The position numbers were made by a program, and so were the translations under genes. DNA of 64,000 bases from Hippopus hippopus (lineage: Eukaryota > Mollusca > Bivalvia > Cardiida > Cardiidae), in contig OX328113.1 in assembly GCA_946811185.2 (NCBI GenBank), positions 3,968,001 to 4,032,000 on the forward strand, in the 5' to 3' direction. Position 1 is the stretch's first letter. Each line of letters starts with the position of its first letter. The notes beneath the pieces were generated by a model. It was given only the letters and a program-made list of their open reading frames with translations, made no database searches and was not told where the DNA came from. Below are positions 14,778 through 26,700 of this stretch, in pieces.

Positions 14778-17700
14778 ATGAATGTAATTTTCGGTAAGCT
14801 AACTGTTCGATTTAAATTTTATGACAAATTGCCGTTGAAAAGACAGGTCAATCGGAAGGGTATTGGAAAAGTAATTGGTTTTCGTGACAATAAAACCTTA
14901 TCCAAGTGTTTGTAATTTTCATCGTTGTCAATTTGCTTGTTGCATGCCGTGTCATCCAAAGTCTAATATGACCTGAAAACTTTGCCATTGTTGATAAGAA
15001 GTGTCATGACTTGTCATTATTTACAGACAGTGGATATTTTTTCAGATTGAATTTTTTGTGTAAGAAATCGTTTGTGCAGTCTGATCCCACTCTGTTCAGT
15101 GTGATCTTCATCAGCTCACTTGCACTGTCTACTAAGGCACTATTTTCATCTCCACCCATGTTGATGGAAATTTGTTTTCTGAAACATTCTGGGAATAGGA
15201 GCAAATGCTTGTAACCAACATTTTCTCGTTCATGACATCATGTTCAAGGCTTACCTTTACCCCCTGTTTCTTGAATTTAGACCCTCAAAATTTTTAATGA
15301 CTGTCAAAATTTATATGTGTTTAACCTTCATTCATTGATCCCCCAAGTTAGAAAGTCCAGGCAAACCCCTGCATGGTGCTTTTAAAAGACTTCAGCCAGG
15401 GGATCACAAAAAAATGTAATTATCTAGTATAGGGGTTAAGAAGTCTAAGGTCTAAATGTGCTTGTCATGTGGAAGTGCCTTAGGGCAAGTACGTTGTTCA
15501 TGTGATAGGATTGACCTATCATTGGAAATGGCTGAAAACGAGCTATGCTCTGGCAAAAGGGGGGCTTAATGCATCTCTGAAATCCATGGTACCTAGCAAG
15601 CCATCACATACCAATGGATCCATAATATCCACTTTTTTTAACAACCGACTTCATCACGAGGTATTTAATGGTCCTTGGATATCCAAGAAATTGACAAATA
15701 GCGAAAAATGTTTCAACCCAGGTCAGCCTGCGCAAGCTGACCTGGGTAGATACTTTTTGCAGATCTATACATTAACCCTTTACCAAACAATCCCTGGTTT
15801 TTACAACCCAGAGGAAGAAGCCTTCTGAAAACATTGCGGGAAAAAGAGAAAATGCTGGTAACCAGCATTTTCTCCTTTTCCCACAATGTTTTTCACTCTT
15901 CTAAAGTCAAGTTTCAATTTTTGAGTAACGTTTATTTTGTCGTCTGCAAATGCTTTCAATTTGGACAAGTCTAAAATTTTGTCGTTTGGTAAAGAGTTAA
16001 GCCTGCGCAGGCTGACCTGGGTAGATACTTTTTGCAGATCTATACATGAAGCCCTTAAGCCTGTCCCAGAGATGGCTCGTATATAATCAGAATCCTAACC
16101 TTACTTCTAGTGTTTTGTTAGGATGTATAGATCAAGAGCATTTGAATTTCTCATTTTGTCTCAATAATTTCAAAAGTGTGAGAAATTTTGAAAGACAAAA
16201 AAGAAGCATCTTCAATGATGAGACAATAAGTACATTTATTTTATAGGGAAGATAGAGTTTTCAAAGTTTTATTTGCTCTAAAACTGTTAGGTTACCTATC
16301 TATGTATTCCCTTTTTCAGTCTTTAGTGTGTGCCTGGTCTTGGTGAACAAAGCCAGAGGAATGTACTCCGGGTCAAACGTAGTGGAACTTACACCATCCA
16401 ACTTTGACAAGTCTGTGTTGCAGTCTAATGAATTATGGCTGGTAGAATTTTATGCACCATGGTAAGAATTGCCCGTTTTCCTTCCTATTGATACATCTTT
16501 TTTACAGCCCCCCCCCCCCCCCCGAGCCCAGGTAGCTCAGTCGGTAACATACTGGACTTTAGAACAAGGGCGCAGAGTACTAATAAAAGAAACTCCATGA
16601 AAGAATGGATAGGTACACTGGCCGCCGCTATATAACCGAAATAATGTTGGAAACAGAATTATATGGCTACAGTCATTCAATCAATCAATCAATCATAGGA
16701 GTTCCCTCCTTCTTTCTAGGTAACATTTTATACATCACAGCAAAGTGAGAGATTGATTAATCTTTTACCGCACAATCCCAAGTTTTAACAACCCTTTGAA
16801 AAAATTGTGGGAAGAGGAGAAAATATTGGTAACCATCATTTTCTCCTTTTCCCTCAATGTTTTGCATTGATTCAAGACACATCCTTTCATTTGTGCCACA
16901 TCTATTTTGTTATCTGCAAATGTGTTCAATTTAGACCACTGTAAAGTTTTGTCAGTTGGTAAAGGGAAAAAAGCAAACTTAGTTGATATTTTTCCTGTTT
17001 GTAGGTGTGGTCACTGTCAAGCCCTCACACCCGAATGGAAAAAGGCTGCAACTGCCCTTCAAGGTTTGGTGAAAGTTGGAGCGGTGAATGCTGACGAGCA
17101 CCAGAGTTTGGGCGGACAGTATGGTGTTCGTGGCTTTCCAACAATTAAAGTGTTTGGATTGGATAAAAAGAAGCCAACTGATTATCAAGGTTTGCCTTTA
17201 TCTACAGTTATTGTTCCCATGCCTTTTTCAGCAGGGGGGTTTTTACACCTGGCAAAATCTTAAAACTAGGAGTTCACAGTAAAAACTGGGGGTGCAAGTG
17301 TTAACCCTTTACCACACGACAAAATTTTAGACCTGTCCAAATTGAAAGCATTTGTAGATGACAGTTTTAACGTGGCTCATATGAAATGATATTTCTTTGA
17401 TAGGGTAGAAAACATTGTGGGAAAAGGAGAAAATGCTGGTAACCAGCATTTTCGCCTTTTCCCACAGTGTTTTCAAAAGCCTTCTCTTTCAGGGGCGTCA
17501 AAAGTCGTCATTGTGTGGTAAAGGGTTAAGTAATTCATTGAAATCCAAAACTGCATTTGATGTAAAAAAAACAAGTTAGAGATAACAAGGTGAAGACATA
17601 ACTTTCATCATCAAACCACAGCCAAGACAAGATGTTCAGTCAACTTGATTGAAACCTTTTCCTTACCCTTTTGTAGAGATTTCGCCGTACTTGTATCTTC

Positions 17701-20700
17701 ATTTTGACATTGTCATCTGCAGTATTCAATGTAGATGGCTTTGCTGAAGCCATTGTCTTCCACAGTTTGTAAGTTTTGACTGGGATACAGTTATCGACAA
17801 TCACACAAAATGATGTCATTATAAACTGGTCGCAAATATTCATATCTTTGTGTCTGTATATAATCCACAGTGAGAACCAGTCTTCTATTCTCTAACTGTA
17901 TAGTATTGACGCTAAAGCAGAGAAAAATGTTTCATAGAGGAATCAACATCGAAAACCAACAATAAAAAGGTGTTTTTGCAAGCATGATTTCCTGTATGTG
18001 CAGTGCGCCTACAGACTTTGATTTGTTTTATATTTTTCATGTGTTTCATAATACAATGTGTGTGCATGAATCAGGACCACTGTCTACCTGTTTGTCCTTT
18101 TTCATAACTAGGTTAGAACCTGCTAGGTCACTCTATCTTTTGTTTACTTTTTGCCTGATTTCAAAATTCATTTTTCTGCCAGTGACTAATACTTGGACCA
18201 TTCAGACAATCATAGAATGTCATCTCCACAATATTTTCCATACTTTTAAATGGTATGATTTAAATTTAAATGCATTTTAAGACCTGCTTTGGTTTTGTGG
18301 CCACTGTTGGGCCTTTAAGTTGGGGGGGGGGGGTTAAGAGTTGAAAAATAATTCATCTAGAGGAGATTTAGAATGTTTAGCATATTATTCAACAGCCACC
18401 AAATAGCTGGTTTTATATGTTTATCTGATTTGAATGTGCACTGCATAAAGTTTATGACATGAAAGTAATCAGATTTGGTGAGTGACTTGAAAATTTTACC
18501 AGACAGTCAGTCTGACAGTCATGAAAGTTTTGCCAGACCGAATCAAAATCTGTCAGGTGCATTGCAATTGCACGTAAATTCTTTTTGTAAAAAAAAAATA
18601 CACAGTGTTTTGTTTAAAATGGTTTAGTGATAGCTTTTTATTTTCCTAGAAAGTTTGGTCAAAGGTGTAGATATTTTAATCAGTCTTCCTATTATCTAAA
18701 AGGTCATGTTGGAAAGTCCAACAGTATTTCACCTTGACTGTTTGAAAATAAACAAAGATTCCTTACATTTTTACTCAAGGTCCCAGACAAGCTGCAGGTA
18801 TTGTAGATGCAGCAATGTCCGCAGCAACAAAGATGGCCAAAGAAAAATTATCTGGGAAACGGGGCAGCGGTGGCGGTGGTGGAGGTGGCAGCGGAAAACA
18901 GGTTGGGCTTTTATCCTTAATCATATCATCCTAAAGCAACTGGTTACCAGCATTTTCTCCTTTTCTCTAAATGTTTTCAAAAGGCTTCTTTCCGAGAGTT
19001 GTTAAAACCCGGGATTGTTGGATAAAGGGTTAAATTACTGTCTGCAAATACTTTCAGTATAGATGTGTTCGATATATCATTGTTTGGGAAAGAGTCTATA
19101 GAATGTTGTGCAAAGCACTGGTCAAGCAAATACCAGGACGGCATGGATAGTTGCACTGGTGGTCGCAATATGACTGAAACAATAAGAAAAAGAGACTTAA
19201 GCACCCACGAAACAGACTAGTTAAGCTCAGTACCTTACTTAGCTTAAAGCCCCATTGGCAACCAAAAGTAAACATGTTAAAATTCATTAAAATTTAACTC
19301 TTTACCAAATGACAAAATTTTAGACTTGTCCAAATTGAAAGCATTTGCAGACGACAAAATAAACATGACTCAAAAGTTGAAACTTGACTTTAGAAGAGTA
19401 GAAAACATTGTGGGAAAAAGAGAAAATGCTGGTTACCAGCATTTTCTCCTTTTCCCACAATGTTTTCAGAAGGCTTCTTCCTCAGGGTCGTAGAAACAAG
19501 GGATTGTTTGGTAAAGGGTTAAATCATACCATTTAAAAGTATGAATGATAAAACTAAGTGAGAAATTGCCACATCTCTCCATCTTTTGCTGATCTTTTTA
19601 TCTTTTTTATCTATTTTCAAATTCATTTTTTCTGCCAGCAACTAACGCTTAGACTGGCCATACAATAACAGACTGTCATCTTCACGATAATTTCTATACT
19701 TTTAAATGGTATTATTTAAATTTCAATCCATTTTAACACCCACATTGTTTACTTTTGGCCACTACTGAGGCTTTAAGCTTGTCATCAGCGAATGCTTTCG
19801 ACTCCTAAATTTTATTGTGTGTTAGAATAGTTGAATCATATGATGAATCCTTGTGGAAGAAATTCATGTTGAAGAAATCTTTAAGAACAAATTACATGGT
19901 AGCCAGCAGTTTCTTCTATTCCCACTATGTTTCCTTTTCAGCTCACCTGAGCACTTATGATCGTCGGTCGTCGTCCGTCTGTCGGTCGTCCGTCCGTCCG
20001 TTCACATTTTTTTGTTTACACTCTAGCATCTACAAATATAAACCAATCAGCACCAAACTTGGTCAAAATGTATATGACAATAAGATCTCGGAAGAGTTCG
20101 ATTATGGGTCTAATCGGACTAGAACGACTGGAGTATATGACAATAAGATCTCAGAAGAGTTCAATTATGGGTCTAATCGGACTAGAACGACTGGAGTAAT
20201 CTGCCCTTGAATTAGAAAAATTGCTATATTTGACTTTGTTTACACTCTAGCATTTACAAATATTAACCAATCAGCACTAAACTTGGTCAAAATATATATG
20301 ACCATAAGATTTCAGATGAGTTCGATTATGGGTCTAATCTGACCAGAACAACCAGAGTTATCTGCCCTTGAATTAGAAAAATTGCTATATTTGACTTTGT
20401 TTACGCTCTGGAGGCCACAATTTCTGTCCGATACTCATGAAACTTAGTCAAAGTGTTTGTCTTGATAATATCTCAGGGGAGTATGAAAATGGGTCAGGTA
20501 GGGTCAAAACCTAGGTCACTAGGTCAAATCTTAGAAAAACCTTGTGTACGCTATAGAGGCCACATTTTCAGTCCAATACTCTTGAGAGTTGGTCAGAATG
20601 TTTGTCGATGATATCTCGGACGAGTTTGAAAATGGGCCATGTCGGGTCAAAAACTATGTCACCAGGTCAAATCTCAGAAAAACCTTCTGTACGCTCTAGA

Positions 20701-23700
20701 GGCCACATTTTCAGTGTAATACTCTTGAAAGTTGGTCAGAATGTTTGTCTTGATGATATCTCAGACGAGTTCGAAAAAGGGCAATGTAGGGTCAAAAACT
20801 AGGCCACAAGGTCAAATCTTAGAAAAACCTTGTGTACACTCCAGAAGCCACATTATCTGTCCAATACTCTTTAAATTTGGTCGGAATGTTTGTCTTGATG
20901 ATATCTCAAATGAGTTCAAAAATGGGCCATGTCAGGTCAAAAACTAGGCCACAAGGTCAAATCTTAGAAAAACCTTGTGTACACTCCAGAAGCCACATTA
21001 TCTGTCCAATACTCTTTAAATTTGGTCGGAATGTTTGTCTTGATGATATCTCAAATGAGTTCAAAAATGGGCCATGTCAGGTCAAAAACTAGGACACTAG
21101 GTCAAATCTTAGAAAAACCTTGTCTATGCTCCAGAGGCCACATTTTCAGTCCAATGCTCTTGAAATTTGGTCAGAATATTTGTCATGATGATAGCTTGGA
21201 TGACTTTGAAAATGGGTCATGTCAAGTCAAAAACTAGGTCACTGGGTGAAATCTTAGAAAAACCTTCTGTATGCTCTAGAGGCCACATTTTCAGTCCAAT
21301 ACTCTTAAAATTTGGTCAGAATGTTTGTCTTGATAATATCTTAGAGTAGTATGAAAATGGGTCATGTTGGATAAAAAAGTAGGTCACTAGGTCAAATCGC
21401 TGAGACAATTCTAGAAAAAGCTTGTGTGCACTCTAGAGGCCATATTTGTAAGTCCAATACTAATGAGTGTTTGTCAGAATGTTTGTCTTAATATCTCTGA
21501 AGAGATTGGAAATGGGTCATGTTTGATCAAAAGGCTCAGGTGAGCAACTTCAGGGCCATCATGGCCCTCTTGTTTGTCTTTTTCTGCAACAGTTCTAGTT
21601 GAACTTATATCTATCTTTCAGGCAGACCCAGAGGACGTGATTGAACTGACGGATTCCAATTTCCAAAAACTCGTGTTAGACAGTGAGGACATGTGGTTGG
21701 TTGAGTTCTTTGCGCCATGGTGTGGCCACTGCAAAAATCTGGCCCCTCAGTGGGCTCAGGCTGCAACAGACCTCAAGGGCAAAGTGAAATTAGGGGCCTT
21801 GGATGCGACTGTTCATACTGTCATTGCTAGTAGATACCAGGTATAGTATTATAATTATGTTTTTTCAACTCCACTGTTTTTGAAGAAGACACTGAGGCAT
21901 TGCCATAGCCGTGTTGTCATCCAAAAGCTTTGATATTTTATAATATCTCTGTCATTACTGAAGATAGTTACTTCTAACTCGGACTAGTTGTTAAATAACA
22001 AAAGGGGGAATCCATACAACAGGAGCAGGTCGTGAAAACATTGTGAGAAGAGTAGCAAATTCTTAATTCTTAATTCTTACAAGACTTTGCTTCTTTTCCA
22101 ACCAGGTTTACTCCTATACCACACAATCCGGATCTTTAATGACCCTGAAGAAAGAAGGCTTTTGAAAACATTGTGGGAAAAGGAGAAAATGCTGGTAACC
22201 AGCATTTTCTCCTTTTCCTACAATGTTTTCTAACCTATTTAAGGCAGAAATCATCATTTGAGCTACTTTTGTTTTATTGTCTGTACATGCTTTCAATATG
22301 GTCAAGTCCAGAATTTTGTTGTGTGGTAAAGGGTTAAGCATTCATATCAAAATTTTGTTATCACTTCAGGTACGAGGTTACCCAACGATAAAATATTTCC
22401 CTGCCGGTAAGAAAGACGATGCACAGGAGTATGACGGAGGACGATCCTCATCAGATATCGTACAGTGGGCTCTAGATAAATTCGCTGAAAATGTACCTCC
22501 TCCGGAGGTTTACGAGGTCAGTATTCAAACTTTGCTGAAGCCTGGGCTACCACTTTTCAAACAGATACTTACCTGATAGGGTACTATTCACTGATTAAGA
22601 TATTTTATGATGAGATAGAAGATTTCTGAAAGCATATTGGAAAAGGGGAGGAAAATGCTGGTAACCAGCATTGTCGCCCTTTTCCTGTGATGTTTCCCAA
22701 AGCCATCTACTTCAGGTTTGTATAACTAGAATTTCAGGGTTGTAAAAATAGGATAGTATATAATGTGAAACCAGCCTATTTTTCTTATTTCTTTACTGTA
22801 CCCTTTCAAAGGCACATTTAACTCTTTACTAAAGGAAAAGTTTTAAACTTGTCCAAATGAAAGCATTTGCAGACTACAAAAAAAAAAAACTGACTCAAAC
22901 ATTGAAACTTGTTTACAGGAGGGAAGAAAACGGGGGAAAAAGAGGAAATGCTGGTTACCAGCATTTTCTCCTTTTTCCACAATGTTTTCAAAAACTTCTT
23001 CTTCAGGGTCGTTAAAAGTCCGGATTATGTGGTAAAGAGTTAATTGATTGAACCACATTTAATTTTTTAGCTCGGCTGTTGTTGAAGAAAAGGTTGAGTT
23101 ACTGTCATAGCCTTAATATCGTCATCTGCTTTGTGGTGGGCAGGCTGACATAGATCAAAAGTTTTTGCTATTGGTCAATTTTCTGTATGTCAAAGAACAT
23201 TCTACTGCAGGATTCAGCAGATGTTAGAAAAAACAGATTTTGTGGATCCATAATTATTTGATACCATACTTGGTATAATGGATCACAGAGATGCATTAAA
23301 CCCCAATTTTGCAAGAACATTGCTCATATATTTCTGATATTTTTACAGATTATATCAAAAGAAGTGTTTGATGAAACCTGTCAGGGGAAACAACTCTGTA
23401 TTATTGCTGTATTACCTAACATTTTAGACTGCCAATCAGAGTGCCGAAATAAACACATAGACATGCTCAAATCAATAGGGGAAATGAACAAGAAGAAGGT
23501 TTGGGGGTAAGTATCACTAGTTATTGAATAGTTAATCTATTAAATCAACCAATCAGATTACTTTTCTTGGAATTAAGAAAGGAAATTGAACTAATGCTAA
23601 CATAGCCCCTGATTTGTGAAAATTAAATCTTCACCATTTGACAAAACTTGTCCAGAGTGAGAGCTGCTGCAGACTACAACACAGATGTGGCTCAGATGAT

Positions 23701-26700
23701 AGAATTTGACTTTGAAAGGCTAAAAACCATTGTGGGAAATGGAAAAAATGCTGGTCACCAGCATTTTCAGCTCAGCTGAGCATGAAGTGCTCATGGTAAG
23801 CTTTTGTGATCGTGCTGAGTCCTTCGTGTGTCTTCAACTTTTACTGTGTGTACACTCTAGAGGCCACATTTTTATCTGATACTCATGAAACTTGGTCAAA
23901 ATGTTTGTCTTGATGGTATTTCGAGTTTGAAAATGGGTCATGTCAGGTCAAAAATTAGGTCACTATGTCAAATCTTAGAAATACCTTGTGTACACTCTAG
24001 AAGCCACATTTTGAGCTCAATACTTATGAATATTGGTCAGAATGTTCGTCTTGATGATGTCTCAATCCAGTTTGAAAATGGGTTAATTAGATCAAAATCT
24101 TTGAAATACCTTATGTATCCTTTAGAAAGTTTGTCATAATATCTTGGAAAAGATTGGAAATAGGTCATGTATGGTCAAATGGCTCAGGTGAGTGACTTCA
24201 GGGCAATCATGGCCCACTTGTCTCCTTTTCCCACAATGTTTTCTGTAAGTTTCTTTTTTATGGTTGCTAAAAGAGAGATTCTTTGGTAAAGGATTTTAAA
24301 AAAATTGTATATATGTTATTTTTCAGATGGTTGTGGGTTGAGGGTGGCGCCCAGCCTCAACTTGAAGAAGCCCTAGAGATCGGAGGTTTTGGCTATCCTG
24401 TAAGTTATCTCTTACACTCAGTTACATTCCAAAACGAATTTGTAGCAGACAATTGTCAACATATAGTCCCATGCTTGGATAATTTCTTTCCAAGGATTGA
24501 TAACAGTTATTTCAACAAGATTATCTTTCGCTTCTGAACATTGTTTTGGCGATATGTCTGTGGGTAAGAAGCCAGTGGATTAAGAAGAATACTGTGCTGA
24601 TTAAGTGCTGGTAATAGAAACTTCAGGAAAGCATGTATAGGTGATGTAGCTACTGCTGTATAATTGAAATAATGTTAAAAATGGTGTAATACACCTAAAA
24701 ATCAAAATCAATTCATTTTGAGGTCAGTCTGTTAAAAGTAAAGGTCATTCCTGTGTTTTAAATTTCTTGGGTGGGTAGGGTAAGAAGGAATATATTTATA
24801 TTTAGTGTTACGGAATGACTATTCGTGACTATTTTATTACTTTTGATTTTTGTTTACAAATGAGATGTACACAGAATAGTCCAGAAGGAATATTAAGTTT
24901 TCATAATTACCTTGTAATTACCAAATGATTTTAATTGATAGTAACGTAGGTACCTAACTATTCATATGATAGCTCCATATCCTGGTCTCAAAGAAAAAAT
25001 CAATGTTATTATTGCAGTAATCCAGCATACATGTTTATTGGGAATTCCCCGATGTTTTTCTTGAAAATACTTCTGGAAGTTTTCGGGTGTACTTGATTCT
25101 TCTGTTATGATATATAAGGGCCCAAACACTGAAGGAGAAAAAGGTTGATGTTTATGATTGAAGTTTGGAAAGGATTCAAGAATTAAATATTCTACTTGGC
25201 ATCAACGTTAACTCATATTCTGTCATCATTGGATTCTCAGCTTTGTGGAGTTCTATTGAGACCAGGAATTTTATGTGTTCTTTGTGACTTTCTCAGATTC
25301 TGGATTAGCAGAATTGTAATATTTTAGCACAGTTTGAATTATTTAGACTCTGTTAAGTGAAAGTAGGAACTTATATTATAATTTGTAATACTGTGTTTTG
25401 AATTATTAAGTTTAAACATAGTGGAACTCTTCTGCTGGTTTTGAATCTATTACATTGTCATTTAAGCCGTAGCCATTGGGCATCTAAGACACCATAATAG
25501 TAGAAACTTTGTTTTTTTTTGTAGGCAATGGCAGCTATAAACTATAAAAAGATGGTATTCTCAATTTTACGAAGCTCATATGACGAGGCAGGAATAAAAG
25601 AATTCCTTCGTAATCTATCTTACGGCAAGGGTAGGGTCATGCCGATGGCAAAGAAACAAATGCCTGAAATAGCTACGAGGGAATCGTGGGATGGAAAAGA
25701 TGGTGTAGTAAGTACAAAAACCCAAACACAGAACAAGCCCATATTCACGAACCATTCTTAACCCTTAGGTTGCTAAGCTCAACTCAAAGATCTTTTGCGG
25801 ACAGAGCAGATCAAGACAGAAAGTGCAGTCTGATCTTGGATCTACACTGTCCGATAAGGAGATATTTTCCCCCTAAAAATAACTTTGAAATAGCAAAATT
25901 TTGCTTCTTACTATTGGCTTGAAAGTTTTATTTCACTTGTTTAGCAGGATAGAGGTTAATACTACTCCCAGTTTAATTTTCAAGAAAATTTTCCATTTTA
26001 GAGTAATGTAATTTTTGATTGGTTAAAACCAAGTGATGTAGCCAATCAGGAAATGTGTAACTTTCTAATTCTGGAATTAGATTAAGAAAGCAATTTTGAT
26101 CGGGTGTTGAATAAGGGCCTAAGTGTTTTTTACCCTTAACTCTTTACCAGACAGTCCCGACTTCTAACGACCCTAGAGAAAGAAGCCTTTTGAAAACATT
26201 GTGGGAAAAGGAGAAAATGCTGGTAACCAGCATTTTCTCCTTTCCCACATTGTTTTTTACCCTATCACACAAATTCCATCATTTTGTACCACTTTTAAAT
26301 TATCAAATGAAAATGCTTTCAATTAGGCAAGTTGATAGTTTGTTCGCGTGGTAAAGGGTCAACCAAGCGACAACATGATTTACAGACCCTGAGGAAGAGG
26401 GTTTTTACGAACATAAGTTCAGTCATTATCATTTTTGAAGTTCAGTAAGATTATAAAAGTCTAAATAGCCTTCCCCCTTTTATAAAAAAAATGGAGGATG
26501 TTTGTTTTTTATGGGGAAAGATCAAAGTTTATTTCATCTTGTGAACATCATTGGTAATATTTCATCTCGTGGCGCAGGTGAAAGATCGAAATTTATTTCA
26601 CCTTGTGAACATCATTGGTAATATTTCCACTTGGGGCTGTGCCATGGGTGAAAATATTACCGAGGATGTTCATGAGATGAACTAAATTTTGATCTTCTTC

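Noticed and set aside
20602..21349. Series of frames with the repeated VCLDDIS-like peptide, and the frame at 31377-31919
   Set aside because: They are translations of the 145- and 165-base tandem units of rolling-circle-like elements, not genes.
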